A DNA stretch of 64,000 nt from Cryobacterium sp. GrIS_2_6 (GCF_035984545.1 NZ_JAXCHP010000001.1:372001-436000), one strand, 5' to 3'. Counted from the first letter of the stretch, positions 1-9,813 are shown. A program made the numbers and translations. Notes: generated by a model from the letters alone, not told the origin.

Positions 1-296
1 ACCTCGAGGCGAACCACCCCGTCATCCAGCCCACCCGGCACGCCGACTACTACCGGCTGAACGCGCGCAACAGGGTCTGGCTCGCCCGGCGCAACCTGCC
101 TGCCGTGCTGGTCCCGGTCTACGCCGGTTCCTGGCTCGCGATCCAGCTGGTGCGATTCCGCAGCGACCGGCCGGCACTCCGGGCCTGGCTCGCCGGATTC
201 AGAGAGGGCTGGCGCAGCGACCCGGGGGAGCGTCGGCCGATCAGCGCCCGTACGGTCTGGCGGATGTCCCTGGCCGGCCGGCCCCCCATCGTCTGA
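1..296 (+). CDS. Glycosyltransferase family 2 protein, C-terminal part (partial)
   Basis: Only the last 97 codons are in the window; the frame is open from base 3 to a TGA at 294-296. The tail contains NARNRVWLARRNLP followed by a hydrophobic stretch and ends in RRPISARTVWRMSLAGRPP. This pattern is typical of the membrane-proximal C-terminus of actinobacterial rhamnosyl- and galactosyltransferase-like GT2 enzymes, which add sugars to cell-wall polymers. The catalytic GT-A part lies upstream of the window, so the donor sugar cannot be named. A CDP-glycerol-type polymer transferase follows 27 bp later on the same strand, consistent with a shared role in wall-polymer assembly. Confidence 0.6.
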   Translation, partial: LEANHPVIQPTRHADYYRLNARNRVWLARRNLPAVLVPVYAGSWLAIQLVRFRSDRPALRAWLAGFREGWRSDPGERRPISARTVWRMSLAGRPPIV

Positions 297-323
297 GCCG
301 GGGGCGCTCGGTACTCTGGAGGG

Positions 324-1550
324 ATGACCATTCGAAAAGACATCGGCCTGGCCGTCAAGCTGGTCAAGGATGTCGCCGCGTCGCGCCGGGCACAGAAACT
401 GCTCGCCGGCCGGATCCTCGGGGACGGTCCGCTTCCGCTCGGCCGTTTCAAGATCGCGGTCTACTTCGCCGACGGCGCCGTCAACTTGTATCAGATGCGG
501 CAGTGGTACCGGCCGCTCGCCGTACTCGCCGAGACCTGGCCCGTCATCGTGTTGAGCCGCACCGGAACCGGGGCGCTGCCGATGTCCGAAGAATGCCCGG
601 TGCCGGTGACCTACGTGCGCAAGGTCGCCGACCTCGAGCGGGTCGTCGCGGAACAGGACATCCGCATCGTGTTCTACGTCAACCAGAACGCCCGGAACTT
701 CCAGATGATGCGCTACCCGCGGTGCTGGCACGTGTTCATCAACCACGGCGAGAGCGACAAGATGTACATGGTCACGAACCAGATCAAGGCGTACGACTAC
801 GCCTTCGTCGCCGGTGACGCCGCCCGCGCCCGTCTCGACCGGGTGCTCTGGGACTACGACTTCGACAAGCGGGCGATCACGATCGGCCGGCCGCAGGCGG
901 ACCACTACAGCAGCGTGCTTCCGTACGTCCCCGACGACCGGCAGGTCGTGCTCTACGCGCCGACCTGGGAGGGAGACCGGCCCACCGCGGCATACGGCTC
1001 GATCGCGAGCCACGGCGTCGCACTCGCCACTGCGCTCCTCGCCTCGCCGCGGCATCGCCTGATCTATCGGCCGCACCCGCGCAGCGGGGTCACCGACGAG
1101 ACGTACGGCGCAGCCAACCGCAGGATCATCGCCCTGATCAAGGCGGCGAACGCCCGCGATCCCGCCGCTCACCACGTGTACGACACCGGTGCGGAGCTCG
1201 GCTGGCAGCTCGCGGCGGCGGACGTCGCCATCGTCGACATCTCAGCCATGGTCTACGACCGGCTCGCCGCCGGCAAGGCCCTCCTCGTCACCCGTCCCGC
1301 CGATCCCGCGGCCGAGATCGACACCGGCGGGTACCTCGCGGCGTGCGAATGGCTCGACGCGTCCGCGGCCTCCTTGATCGTGGGCACGGTGGATGCGCTT
1401 GCGCACGACCCGGAGGCCGAAGCTCGGTTGGGTGTGTGGGTCGAACGCTACTTCGGCGACGCGGCACCCGGTGCGGCCACCGCTCGCTTCCACGCGGCCG
1501 TGCAGCACCTGATGGACGAGTGGGAGAGCTTCGACGCCGTTCGGCCCTGA
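324..1550 (+). CDS. CDP-glycerol glycerophosphotransferase family protein (TagB/TagF-like)
   Basis: This 408-residue protein matches the catalytic half of teichoic-acid polymerases and primases, which transfer polyol phosphates from CDP-linked donors onto wall polymers at the cytoplasmic membrane face. Visible family signatures are the HxGxSDK-like element FINHGESDKMYM near residue 140, VLYAPTWEGDRP near 210, YRPHPRSG near 250, and the C-terminal DVAIVDISAMVYDRLA motif that binds the nucleotide-diphosphate donor. No N-terminal GT2 domain is fused to it. Neighbours are a GT2 tail upstream and, about 1.4 kb further on, a TagGH-like exporter on the other strand, so this stretch is a wall-polymer locus. 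The exact polyol substrate is not deducible. Confidence 0.85.
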   Translation: MTIRKDIGLAVKLVKDVAASRRAQKLLAGRILGDGPLPLGRFKIAVYFADGAVNLYQMRQWYRPLAVLAETWPVIVLSRTGTGALPMSEECPVPVTYVRKVADLERVVAEQDIRIVFYVNQNARNFQMMRYPRCWHVFINHGESDKMYMVTNQIKAYDYAFVAGDAARARLDRVLWDYDFDKRAITIGRPQADHYSSVLPYVPDDRQVVLYAPTWEGDRPTAAYGSIASHGVALATALLASPRHRLIYRPHPRSGVTDETYGAANRRIIALIKAANARDPAAHHVYDTGAELGWQLAAADVAIVDISAMVYDRLAAGKALLVTRPADPAAEIDTGGYLAACEWLDASAASLIVGTVDALAHDPEAEARLGVWVERYFGDAAPGAATARFHAAVQHLMDEWESFDAVRP

Positions 1551-1558
1551 GCGGCCTG

Positions 1559-2575
1559 CTACGGCCGCTGAGACGAGGCGGATTCGCGGGGAGGCAGGTC
1601 CTGCGCGGCGGACGGGCGATCCGAACCCTGGTGATCCGACGTTGCGGTCCCTTGCGCCCCTGACTCCAGCGATCGGCCGCGGCGCAGCAGCCGCGGGACC
1701 ATGCGGGGGAGCACCGTGAGGGTGCCGTGCCCGAGCTGCCCGAGCTGGGCGATGCGGTGTCCGGCGGCGACCCTCAGCGCGCCGGCACGGCCGACGCCCT
1801 CGAGGCCAGCGCCCTCGCGCACGATCGCCTCACGAATACGCGGGTCGAGTTCGGGACGGAAACCGGCGGGCGGCCGGCCGAAGGCGAGCCGGGACGAGGT
1901 CAGCACACGCTTGCCCAGAATATGGTTGCCGGCGCCGCCGACGACGGCGCCGACGCCGAAGGGGAGCGCCTTGCCGATGAAACTGGCGGAGCCGCGGGTC
2001 GCGAACTGACGAATGAACGAGCTCTTCAGGCGATCGGTGAGCGGACCCATGATGGCGCGCGGAATGCTCGCGGTGACGAGTTCGCCCCAGTACTTCGTTC
2101 GGACCGCACCTGATCCGCTGAACTGGCCGGCCAGCTGGCGGACGAGGTCGGAGCCCTCCCTGCCGAGCATCATCGTCATGACGAGGGCGCGGGCGCGCTC
2201 CGGGTCGTCGACGGCAATGCCGTGCACCTCGCTCACCGACTGGGCGAACAAGGCGGTCGCTTCGAGGAACCCGGCGGTCTCGACGCCGGACAGTGCCAGG
2301 GTGACCCCGGTGCCGACGCCGGGAATGACGGCCGTCGCCCCGACGGCCGCGCCGCCGGTCGTGACCATGGCGAGGTAGCGGCGTTCGAGGATCGTGATGA
2401 TTTGGGCGGGGTCCGAGTCCGGCGCGCGCCGGCGGATGCCGCGGATGTGGGCGAGCACAGCCGGGCGGTGGATGGCCATGACCCGGTCGAACCCCCGGAC
2501 GATGCCGGTCGGAAGCTGGCCGCCCTGCGGCGGACCCCCGGTCGTCGAGATGAAGGGTTTCACCTTTCGTGCCAT
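1559..2575 (-). CDS. Hypothetical protein, possibly EcsC-like
   Basis: About 338 residues starting at MARKVKPF. I chose that ATG because GGAAGG lies 10 bases upstream; a TTG 51 bp further up is the alternative. A glycine/alanine-rich hydrophobic segment (GAAVGATAVIPGVGTGVTLAL) lies near residue 100 and a second one (AVVGGAGNHILGKRVL) near 230. Both are reminiscent of the amphipathic core of EcsC-family proteins, but I see no diagnostic motif. The C-terminus is basic and then Ser/Gln/Pro-rich. The gene converges on the polymer transferase with only 8 bp between stop codons and diverges from the XRE regulator. Function unknown. Confidence 0.6.
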   Translation of the reverse strand: MARKVKPFISTTGGPPQGGQLPTGIVRGFDRVMAIHRPAVLAHIRGIRRRAPDSDPAQIITILERRYLAMVTTGGAAVGATAVIPGVGTGVTLALSGVETAGFLEATALFAQSVSEVHGIAVDDPERARALVMTMMLGREGSDLVRQLAGQFSGSGAVRTKYWGELVTASIPRAIMGPLTDRLKSSFIRQFATRGSASFIGKALPFGVGAVVGGAGNHILGKRVLTSSRLAFGRPPAGFRPELDPRIREAIVREGAGLEGVGRAGALRVAAGHRIAQLGQLGHGTLTVLPRMVPRLLRRGRSLESGAQGTATSDHQGSDRPSAAQDLPPRESASSQRP

Positions 2576-2692
2576 GTCGATGCCGTCCTTCCGATTTCCG
2601 TCGAGTTTACGTTGTTGGTCTGACAAGGGAAGATATTCACATCTTTTCCCCGGCCACTGGCGGTTTTCCCACTACAAGCCTATAGATGGAGG

Positions 2693-2968
2693 ATGCCGGA
2701 GCCGAAGTCAGAAGCGAGCCGCCTGCTGGGACTGCGCCTGCGGCAGCGCCGAAGGGAACTCGAGCTCAACCAGGAGTCTGTCGCGCACCGGGCCGGACTC
2801 AACGTGTCCAATTACGCAAGGATCGACCGCGGCAACGGGAATCCCACATTCCACACCCTGATCCGGCTTGCGGACGTGCTGAGCCTCGAGGTCGGGGAAC
2901 TCCTCACGGGCCTGACCAAGGAGCAGCTGCCGCCCGATCGCGACAGCCTCGCCGTCGTCGATCCTTGA
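2693..2968 (+). CDS. XRE-family helix-turn-helix regulator
   Basis: A 91-residue protein consisting of one Cro/C1-type HTH: LGLRLRQRRRELELNQESVA (residues 12-31), then AGLNVSNYARIDRGNGNPTF, which contains the recognition helix. The short tail has no ligand or oligomerisation domain. It probably binds DNA as a dimer. GGAGG abuts the chosen ATG, leaving almost no spacer, so initiation may be inefficient or the transcript may start close to the gene. It is divergent from the hypothetical gene to its left and convergent with the TagH-like ATPase gene (6 bp apart). The target is unknown; autoregulation of the shared promoter region is a reasonable guess. Confidence 0.85.
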   Translation: MPEPKSEASRLLGLRLRQRRRELELNQESVAHRAGLNVSNYARIDRGNGNPTFHTLIRLADVLSLEVGELLTGLTKEQLPPDRDSLAVVDP

Positions 2969-2974
2969 TCGGGC

Positions 2975-3757
2975 TCAGGCGGGCCGCACTCCGTAGTCGG
3001 CGTCGTACCGGGCGAGGACCTCGTCGAGTGGACCGTCGAGGACGAGCGCGCCCTTATCGAGGTAGAGACCCCTGGCGCAGAAGCGACGCAGGTCGCGTTC
3101 ATTGTGCGAGACGAAGAACAGGGTGCGGCCGCCGGTGAGCAGTTCCTCGATCCGGCGATAGCACTTTTCCCGGAAGGCCTTGTCGCCGACCGCGAGCACC
3201 TCGTCGACGAGGATGATCGGCTCCTCGAGCCGGGAAATGACCGCGAAGGCGATCCGTACCTTCATGCCGCTCGAGAGGTGCTTGTACGGGGTGTCGACGA
3301 AGTCGCCGATCTCGGCGAATTCGAGAATCTCGTCGAAACGCTCGCCAATCTGTTTTTTCGTCATGCCGTGCAGGCCCGCCGTGAGATAGACGTTGTCGCG
3401 CACGGTGAGGTCATCGACGAAACCGCCGGTGATCTCGATCAGCGGTGCGACGCCCTCCGTCACCCGCACAGTGCCCTCATCGGGCAGGACGACCCCGGTC
3501 ACGAGCTTGAGCAGGGTCGACTTTCCCTGGCCGTTGCGACCGACAACGCCGATGGCCTCGCCGCGCTGCACCGTGAACGACACGGCGCGCAGGGCCCAGA
3601 ATTCGCCTGGTCTGGTGCGCCGGGCCCCGCTCGCGAACAGGTCCTTGAAGCTGCGCCTGCTGCGGCGGTTACGACGAAAACGGATGCCGACCCCGGCCAG
3701 GGCAATCACAGGCGCCCCGGTCGCGGCCGACCCCGGTGTCCGGACTGTTCCGGTCAT
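2975..3757 (-). CDS. Wall-polymer ABC exporter ATP-binding protein (TagH/Wzt-like)
   Basis: A 260-residue ABC ATPase that would power export of a lipid-linked polysaccharide or teichoic acid. It has Walker A GRNGQGKST, the signature LSSGMKVRIAF typical of TagH/Wzt-type exporters, Walker B IILVDEVLAVGD and an H-loop SHNERD. It lacks the extra C-terminal carbohydrate-binding domain found in some Wzt proteins. Its ATG overlaps the stop codon of the upstream permease gene (ATGA at 3755-3758 on the complementary strand), so the two subunits are translationally coupled. Together with the permease it forms the classical two-gene exporter. Confidence 0.9.
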   Translation of the reverse strand: MTGTVRTPGSAATGAPVIALAGVGIRFRRNRRSRRSFKDLFASGARRTRPGEFWALRAVSFTVQRGEAIGVVGRNGQGKSTLLKLVTGVVLPDEGTVRVTEGVAPLIEITGGFVDDLTVRDNVYLTAGLHGMTKKQIGERFDEILEFAEIGDFVDTPYKHLSSGMKVRIAFAVISRLEEPIILVDEVLAVGDKAFREKCYRRIEELLTGGRTLFFVSHNERDLRRFCARGLYLDKGALVLDGPLDEVLARYDADYGVRPA

Positions 3758-4566
3758 CACAGCTCCTTCAGGACCGCGCGCTCGGTGCGCGTGAAGACCA
3801 GCAGCCCGAGCCCGAGGAAGGCGACGGACATCGCCGCGCTGACGCCGACGGTGAACCAGTCGAGGTTGCCTGGGAAGAAGGCCGCCCGGTAGAGGCTGAA
3901 GATGCCGTTGAGAGGATTGAATGCCGCCCAGAAGTGCAGCTGGTGCGGCAGGTCCTGGGTGCTGTAGATGATCGGGGATGCGTAGAACAGGAAGCGCAGG
4001 ATCAGTTTGACGGCGCGTTCCAGATCGCGGAAGAACACGACGAGCGGCGCGACGATGAGACCGACCCCCGCCGTGAGGATCGCCTGGATCACGATAGCGA
4101 GTGGGAAGAAGACGATCTCGCCGCTCGGCCGGGCGCCGGCGAACACGGCGAACAGCACGAGCACCGGGATCGAGGCGAGGAATTCGATGCCCTTCGAGAG
4201 CACGAGCCGGTTCACCCAGATGGTGCGGGGGATCCGGGTCGACCGGATCAGCTTCGCCTCGCGCAGGAACGCGCGCGTGCAGTCGGAGACGGTTCCGTTG
4301 AACCACATCCAGGGCAGCAGCGCGCTGAGCAGGAAGATGATGTACGGCTGGTGACCGACGCCCCGGTGGAACACCTGGGTGAATACGAACCAGTAGATCC
4401 CGGCCATCACGAGCGGGTCGAGGATCGACCAGAAATAGCCGAGGAATGAGGTGGAGTAGCGGACTCGCAGGTCGCGCTGGGTCAGGAGCCACAGCGAGTG
4501 GCGGTAGCGGGAAAGAGCGGTGAGCTGTTCAGGGCGCACTTCTGCGTAGCTACTCACAGACTCCAC
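3757..4566 (-). CDS. Wall-polymer ABC exporter permease (TagG/Wzm-like)
   Basis: A 269-residue ABC-2 type membrane protein with about six hydrophobic segments. The N-terminal LLTQRDLRVRYSTSFLGYFW and the following WSILDPL element are the hallmark of the TagG/Wzm/KpsM family, which forms the channel for lipid-linked wall polymers. The interhelical segment TRIPRTIWVN and the late YASPIIYS motif also fit the family. It is the first gene of a two-gene operon with the ATPase. An intergenic space of 33 bp separates it from the upstream nucleotidyltransferase gene on the same strand, so a three-gene transcript is likely. Confidence 0.9.
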   Translation of the reverse strand: MESVSSYAEVRPEQLTALSRYRHSLWLLTQRDLRVRYSTSFLGYFWSILDPLVMAGIYWFVFTQVFHRGVGHQPYIIFLLSALLPWMWFNGTVSDCTRAFLREAKLIRSTRIPRTIWVNRLVLSKGIEFLASIPVLVLFAVFAGARPSGEIVFFPLAIVIQAILTAGVGLIVAPLVVFFRDLERAVKLILRFLFYASPIIYSTQDLPHQLHFWAAFNPLNGIFSLYRAAFFPGNLDWFTVGVSAAMSVAFLGLGLLVFTRTERAVLKEL

Positions 4567-4599
4567 TTTAGATGTTCACAAAATCAGGGTGAAGGCGAA

Positions 4600-5292
4600 T
4601 CAGACGAACAGGTTCGCGCGCTCGAGGTCTTCGGCGAAATCGACCTCGACGGCGTAGAAGTCGGAGATGTCGAGGGGTTCGATCAGCAGGCCGTTCTTCT
4701 CGATCGCGAGTTCGATGCCGCGCTCGAAGTAGTCCTGGTCATTCACCCTGGCGAGGTGGCGCACCAGGATGGCCTTGTGCGCACTGGAGATGAAGTTGAT
4801 GCCAACGGCTTCTCCGAGTCCGCCGGTTACGGTCTTGGAGAGTTCCCTGATGTATCCCTCGTCGTCGGTCGTGTACTTGACCTCTTCTTCGGACACCTGC
4901 GAGGTGTTCACCGTCACGAAAGACTGGTCGCGTTCGACCATGGCGTGCGCCCGGTCGAGGACGGCGGGATCGAAGACGACGTCGCCGTTCATCCAGAGCA
5001 CCCCGCCCGCGCCGGACGCATGCAGGGCGCGCAGCAGGCTCTTGGACGTGTTGGTCTGGTCGTATTCCTCGTTGTAGACGAAGGATGCCTGGGGGAACGC
5101 CTCGATGATGTGCTCGAGCTTGTAACCGACGACGATGGTGACGCTGGCCAGGACTCCGAATGCGTGCTCGATGTTGTCGAACTGCTGACGCATGATCGAC
5201 CGGCCGTCGCTGAGTTCCGTGAGCGGCTTGGGCAGTGAACGACCCAGTCTGCTGCCCATTCCCGCTGCCAAAATGACTACCTGGGTGGCCAT
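4600..5292 (-). CDS. NTP-transferase domain protein (LicC/sugar-nucleotidyltransferase-like)
   Basis: This 230-residue single-domain nucleotidyltransferase begins with [20 protein letters not shown], the GxGxRxxPK nucleotide-binding loop. It then has the metal-site WMNGDVVFD near residue 105, a [11 protein letters not shown] strand and a late [11 protein letters not shown]. This layout is seen in choline-phosphate and polyol-phosphate cytidylyltransferases of the LicC type and in sugar-nucleotide pyrophosphorylases. It probably makes an activated precursor for the polymer exported by the adjacent TagGH-like transporter. Substrate and nucleotide are inferred from context only. It starts 249 bp from the divergent ABC ATPase gene, with the shared promoter region between them. 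Confidence 0.75.
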   Translation of the reverse strand: MATQVVILAAGMGSRLGRSLPKPLTELSDGRSIMRQQFDNIEHAFGVLASVTIVVGYKLEHIIEAFPQASFVYNEEYDQTNTSKSLLRALHASGAGGVLWMNGDVVFDPAVLDRAHAMVERDQSFVTVNTSQVSEEEVKYTTDDEGYIRELSKTVTGGLGEAVGINFISSAHKAILVRHLARVNDQDYFERGIELAIEKNGLLIEPLDISDFYAVEVDFAEDLERANLFV

Positions 5293-5541
5293 ATTTGTCT
5301 CCTTAACACTGTCGGGCTACGTGCGCCCGGTTCGAAAAATGTCGAGCCAGTTTGCCTGTGGTTCACCTCGTTTTTTCCGTTCAGACACACCAACATGAAA
5401 GGGTCAGTCTACCCGAAGTGCCCCTTTCGGGTGCCGCCGCGTGGAATCGGCCCCAATGAATGGGCCGGGTCGAGCGCGTTTTCGGTGGGATTCGCGCCCG
5501 CTATCCCGTCTTGTCGGAGGGTCGTTGGTAGGGTTGGCGAG

Positions 5542-7746
5542 GTGACTCACGTGCCTCCAAACTCCGAGCCCAACGAGCCGACCACAACTGTGCCCGCGTC
5601 CGATTCGGCCCCGTCGAACGATGCAGCCACTCCGGCGCGTCCGGCCAAGACGATGCCCGACCGCGCAACCTCGGCGCGCACCGCTTCAGCCCGAACTCCG
5701 GCAGCCCGAACCCCCGTCGCCCGAACCCAGAAGCCCCGCGCCAGCCCGGTTCGCAAGGTTGCCGCGGCTCCGCAGAAACCCGCTGATCCGGCGGAGCCGT
5801 CCCCGACGCACGTCGCCCCTGCGGCGGGAGCCGCAGCCAAGACCCGCACGACCGCAGAGAAGGCCGAGACTGCCGCTCGTCAACGCGCCGCGAGGGCGAG
5901 CGCGGCGAAGTCGCGTGCCGCGAAGGCTGCTGTCGTCCGTGCGGAGGCCCTTGCCGCCGCGGAAGCCGTCGCCCAGGCGCAGGCCCAGGTGGAGGCGGAG
6001 GCTCGCGAGTATGCGGCGGCCGAGGCGCGCGCCCAGGCGGATGCCGCCGCACGCGCGAAGGCCCAGGCCGATGCCCTGGCTCTGGCCGCGACCAAAGCGC
6101 GTCCCGACCCGGAGGCGCTTGCCCGCGCCCAGGCGCATGCCCGCACCGAGGCCCTCGCCAGGCGTTCACTCGGTCCCATGCCGCCGGACGCGCGAGCACG
6201 CGGCGGCCGGCTTCCCGTACCCGGCGTCGCGCCGATCGTGGTGCCGTCCGTTGTCGCAGCGCCTCGCGCCGTTCCCAAGCCCCCACGCATCCGCTCGGGA
6301 GTCGGTACCTCCAGGGACTGGGTCGCCACTGCCGTCCTCGGCCTGCACCTGCCCCCCGTCGAGAACAAGCCCGCCACGCCGGCAGCCACGCAGCCGAAGG
6401 ACGACGAGGTATCGACGGTCCGTCCGGACCAGACACCGCCGCCCGCGACCAAGGTCATGCCGGTACCGGTTCGTACTTTTGAGCCGATTGCCCCGCCCGT
6501 TCCGGAACCGGGACTCGTGGCTGTCCCGGAGCCGATCGACGCTCCGCAGCCCGGATCCGTGGTCGCCGCAGCATCCCTGCCGATCGTCGCGAAAGCGGCA
6601 GGGTCCTCGATGCTCGACGAGCCGGCGACCGTCACCGAGCCCGCAACCGAGCCTGCTACCGAGCGCGCAACCGAGCCTGAAGCGGAGCCCGTCACCGAAC
6701 TCCTCAGCGAGCCAGTCACCGAGCCGGAAACCGAGCCCGAGCCCGAGCCCGAGCCCGAAACCGAAACCGAAACCGAAACCGAAACCGAGCCCGAAACCGT
6801 GCACTCGGCGGAGCCGCAGGCCCTGCCCTTGCCCGAGCCGGAACTCGAACCGGAGCCGGAACCCGCGCTGGAACCCGAACCGGAACCGGAACCCGAGCCG
6901 GAACCGGAACCAGAGCCAGGGGTCGAGCCTGCCGAGTCGGCTGCCGCGAGCCTGGCCATCGCTCCCGGTGCCCGCACGGCACCTGCCCCTGTCGTCCTCT
7001 CCGTCACGGCCCTGCGTAAGTCCTTCGGAAGCACGCTCGCCGTCTCCGGAATCGACCTCGAGGTCCGCACCGGCTCGTTCTACGGCATCGTCGGCCCGAA
7101 CGGTGCGGGCAAGACCACGATTCTCTCCATGGTCACCGGCCTCCTCCGGCCGGACGACGGTTCGATCGAGGTCCACGGCATCGACGTCTGGAGCGACCCG
7201 GTCGCCGCGAAGCGCGTCATCGGGGTGCTGCCAGACCGACTGCGTCTCTTCGACCGTCTGACCGGCGGCCAGCTGCTCTACTACGCCGGCGTGCTCCGCG
7301 GGCTCGACGGGGCGACCGTTCGAAAACGATCCGCCGACCTCGCCGTTGCGTTCGGACTCGAGGACGCCCTCAACCGACTGGTCGCCGATTACTCGGCGGG
7401 CATGACCAAGAAGATCGCCCTGGCCTGCGCGATGATCCACTCGCCGCGCCTGCTCGTTCTCGACGAACCGTTCGAATCCGTCGACCCGGTCTCAGCGGTC
7501 AACGTGACCGAGATCCTGCAGAAGTATGTTGCAAGTGGCGGCACCGTCGTCCTCTCGAGCCACAGCATGGACCTGATCCAGCGGGTCTGCGACCACGTCG
7601 CGATCATCGTCAACGGCAAGGTCCTCGCGGCCGGCACTGTCGACGAGGTGCGTGGCGGGCAGACCCTCGAAGAACGATTCATCGAACTCGCCGGAGGGCG
7701 CAAAGTGGCGGAGGGGATGGAATGGTTGCACAGTTTCTCGGACTGA
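5542..7746 (+). CDS. ABC transporter ATP-binding protein with long low-complexity N-terminus
   Basis: About 734 residues if translation starts at the GTG at 5542; an in-frame ATG at 5395 would add 49 residues, but that stretch looks like leader. Roughly residues 1-475 are low complexity: an Ala/Thr/Pro-rich part, an Ala/Arg/Glu-rich probable coiled coil ([19 protein letters not shown]), then Glu-Pro and Glu-Thr dipeptide runs. The last ~250 residues are a standard ABC ATPase with Walker [10 protein letters not shown] near residue 518, signature [11 protein letters not shown] and Walker [14 protein letters not shown]. The membrane partner gene overlaps its end by 25 bp. The complex resembles ABC-2 exporters. 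The role of the disordered tail is unknown; it may tether the ATPase or bind partners. Confidence 0.85.
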   Translation: MTHVPPNSEPNEPTTTVPASDSAPSNDAATPARPAKTMPDRATSARTASARTPAARTPVARTQKPRASPVRKVAAAPQKPADPAEPSPTHVAPAAGAAAKTRTTAEKAETAARQRAARASAAKSRAAKAAVVRAEALAAAEAVAQAQAQVEAEAREYAAAEARAQADAAARAKAQADALALAATKARPDPEALARAQAHARTEALARRSLGPMPPDARARGGRLPVPGVAPIVVPSVVAAPRAVPKPPRIRSGVGTSRDWVATAVLGLHLPPVENKPATPAATQPKDDEVSTVRPDQTPPPATKVMPVPVRTFEPIAPPVPEPGLVAVPEPIDAPQPGSVVAAASLPIVAKAAGSSMLDEPATVTEPATEPATERATEPEAEPVTELLSEPVTEPETEPEPEPEPETETETETETEPETVHSAEPQALPLPEPELEPEPEPALEPEPEPEPEPEPEPEPGVEPAESAAASLAIAPGARTAPAPVVLSVTALRKSFGSTLAVSGIDLEVRTGSFYGIVGPNGAGKTTILSMVTGLLRPDDGSIEVHGIDVWSDPVAAKRVIGVLPDRLRLFDRLTGGQLLYYAGVLRGLDGATVRKRSADLAVAFGLEDALNRLVADYSAGMTKKIALACAMIHSPRLLVLDEPFESVDPVSAVNVTEILQKYVASGGTVVLSSHSMDLIQRVCDHVAIIVNGKVLAAGTVDEVRGGQTLEERFIELAGGRKVAEGMEWLHSFSD
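6640..6925 (+). repeat. Glu-Pro/Glu-Thr dipeptide-coding repeat
   Basis: In-frame tandem hexamers of the GAGCCC/GAAACC/GAACCG type encode runs of Glu-Pro and Glu-Thr. Pure stretches lie at about 6730-6795 and 6835-6920. The repeat produces long open frames on the opposite strand that I regard as spurious. Such arrays are prone to slippage, so the length may vary between strains. Confidence 0.9.
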
Positions 7747-9299
7747 AGCTCCGGCTCTTCGGCAATCTCTTCCGGCGGAGCCCCTGGCAGGTCGTCGGCA
7801 TCGTGATCGGACTGCTCTATGGGCTCGCGGTCGCGGCCGGGATCTTCGCCCTGCTGGTCGGCCTGCGCTTCGTCGACGACGGCCTCGGTTCGATCCGTGA
7901 CGGCATCGTGGTCGCCGGCTCGCTCGTCGTGCTCGGCTTCCTGCTGATTCCGCTCATGACCGGCATCGACGACAGTATGGACCCCCGCAAGTTCGCGGTC
8001 ATGGGCATCCCCAACCGGCAACTGTCTCTGGGGCTTGCCGTGTCAGCACTGATCGGCGTCCCCGCAATCGTGCTCACGATCGTGCTGCTCGGCACCATCG
8101 TGACCTGGTCGCGCGGACCCGGTGAGACCGTGTCCGCCGTCCTGTCCGCGGCGCTCCTCCTTGCCACCTGCATGCTCGGCTCCCGGGTCAGTACGTCCAT
8201 CGCTTCGTTCCTGCTGGCCACTCGCCGCGCGCGGGAGATCGCCGGAATCGTCGGCGTTCTCCTGCTCGTCATGTTCGCTCCCGTCACCGTGCTCGTGGTC
8301 AACCTCGACTGGAGTCTCTACGGCACGGGCTTCATCGGCGGCCTCAGCAGTATCCTCGGCTGGACTCCGCTCGGGGCGGCCTGGTCTGCGCCCGGCGACG
8401 CGGCAGGTGGGGACTGGGGTGCTGCACTCCTCAAGCTGCTCGAGGCCGCGGCATTCCTGCTCGTCCTCTGGGTCGCCTGGCAAGCGCTCGTGAGCCGGAT
8501 GCTCGTCTCACCCGGCAGGGAAGCCGTCGCCAAGGAGTACGGCGGCCTCGGCTGGTTCGACCGCCTGCCGAACAATGCCGCAGGCGCCATCGCCGCACGA
8601 AGCCTGACCTACTGGCGCAGGGACCCCCGCTACGGCATGTCCCTCGTGATGATCCCGGTGATCCCGGTGCTCGTCATTCTCCCGCTCGCGTTCGCCGGGG
8701 TTCCGGTCCAGGCCCTCGCGCTCCTGCCGGTGCCGCTGATGTGCATCTTCCTCGGCTGGGCGCTTCACAACGACGTCGCATTCGACCACACCGCGATCTG
8801 GCTGCACGTCGTCTCCGGCACCCGGGGCATGGCCGACCGGATGGGCCGGCTCGTTCCCGCGATCCTGGTCGGAATCCCACTGATCGGCATCGGCTCGTGC
8901 ATCAGCGTCGCCGTGTACGGCGACTGGGGCGCGTTCCCCGCCGTGCTCGGCGTGAGCACATGCATCCTGCTGACCGGACTCGGTTTCTCGAGCTACAGCT
9001 CGGCGCGCTTCCCTTACCCGGCATCCAAGCCAGGCGACAGCCCGTTCACGCAGCCGCAAGCCTCAGACACCGCGGCAGCGCTGATCCAGTCCGTGACCCT
9101 CGTCGGATCGGTCATCCTGTCGCTCCCGGCGATCGGGTTCGCGGTCCTCGGCCTCTTCGTCAATCCGGTCTGGCTGCTGCCGTCCCTCGCGAGTGGTGTC
9201 GTCGTCGGCCTGCTCACCCTCTGGGGCGGCATCTGGCTCGGGGGCCGCACGTTCGACGCCCGCGGACCCGAGATGCTCGCCTCGGCGCTGCGCGCCTGA
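7722..9299 (+). CDS. ABC transporter permease (ABC-2-like membrane protein)
   Basis: A 525-residue integral membrane protein with about twelve hydrophobic segments, starting [15 protein letters not shown]. Its ATG lies inside the end of the ATPase gene (25 bp overlap), so the two are coupled and almost certainly form one transporter. The N-terminal pattern ([19 protein letters not shown] followed by a transmembrane segment) is common in large actinobacterial ABC-2-type permeases. No substrate can be inferred. The transport direction is presumably export, as the family and the absence of a binding-protein gene suggest. Confidence 0.8.
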   Translation: MVAQFLGLKLRLFGNLFRRSPWQVVGIVIGLLYGLAVAAGIFALLVGLRFVDDGLGSIRDGIVVAGSLVVLGFLLIPLMTGIDDSMDPRKFAVMGIPNRQLSLGLAVSALIGVPAIVLTIVLLGTIVTWSRGPGETVSAVLSAALLLATCMLGSRVSTSIASFLLATRRAREIAGIVGVLLLVMFAPVTVLVVNLDWSLYGTGFIGGLSSILGWTPLGAAWSAPGDAAGGDWGAALLKLLEAAAFLLVLWVAWQALVSRMLVSPGREAVAKEYGGLGWFDRLPNNAAGAIAARSLTYWRRDPRYGMSLVMIPVIPVLVILPLAFAGVPVQALALLPVPLMCIFLGWALHNDVAFDHTAIWLHVVSGTRGMADRMGRLVPAILVGIPLIGIGSCISVAVYGDWGAFPAVLGVSTCILLTGLGFSSYSSARFPYPASKPGDSPFTQPQASDTAAALIQSVTLVGSVILSLPAIGFAVLGLFVNPVWLLPSLASGVVVGLLTLWGGIWLGGRTFDARGPEMLASALRA

Positions 9300-9306
9300 C
9301 CCGTCG

Positions 9307-9813
9307 GTGAGCGCCGCCTGCGATTTCGTCGATACCACCCTGCGCAACGAGGGGGACGAACAGCGGGCCCAGGCGGAGAAGACCAGACTCGGAAGCGACC
9401 TGGACTTTTACGGGGCGACGGTCGGGGCGATCCGGGGCACAATCCGGGACGCTGCACGGCGGTACCCGGGGCTGACGCATGACGAGGTCACGGCGCTCAG
9501 CACGGAGCTGTGGGACGTTCCCGTCTTCGAGCGCCGGTTCGCCGCCGTCGTCCTGCTGCAGTCGAACGTCGCACTGCTGACCAACACCGACCTCACCCGG
9601 ATCGAAGGCTTCCTCCGCGACGCCCGGCTGGCCGCGCTCGCGGATCCGCTCGCCCGTGATGTCACCCGCCCCCTCATCGGACGGCTCTCCGGACTCCCTC
9701 GCACCAGGGCGGATGCCGCCATCGAGCGCTGGGCGCGCGATCAGGACCCGTGGCTCCGCCGCACCGCCGCCCTCGTGAGGGAAGCCGGACGCTGCCTAGA
9801 ATGGGACCCATGA
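9307..9813 (+). CDS. DNA alkylation repeat (AlkD-like) protein, C-terminally short
   Basis: About 168 residues from the GTG at 9307. The helical-repeat pattern fits the AlkD superfamily of HEAT-like DNA glycosylases: FYGATVGAIRGTIRDAAR near the N-terminus, ELWDVPVFERRFAAVVLLQ, then AIERWARDQDPWLRRTAALV. AlkD proteins usually run to about 220-240 residues and contribute DNA-contacting residues from the last repeats. Here the frame stops just after the WLRR segment, and the DUF3039 gene starts 4 bp before the stop. The protein is therefore either a shortened relative or a decayed gene; I cannot see a frameshift that restores the missing end. It follows the permease gene by 7 bp. Confidence 0.65.
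   Translation: MSAACDFVDTTLRNEGDEQRAQAEKTRLGSDLDFYGATVGAIRGTIRDAARRYPGLTHDEVTALSTELWDVPVFERRFAAVVLLQSNVALLTNTDLTRIEGFLRDARLAALADPLARDVTRPLIGRLSGLPRTRADAAIERWARDQDPWLRRTAALVREAGRCLEWDP

Noticed and set aside
5880..7440. Long open frames on the minus strand opposite the ABC ATPase N-terminus
   Set aside because: Their Ser-Gly and Leu-Gly-Phe-Arg repeats mirror the Glu-Pro coding repeat on the plus strand; no ribosome-binding site or domain.
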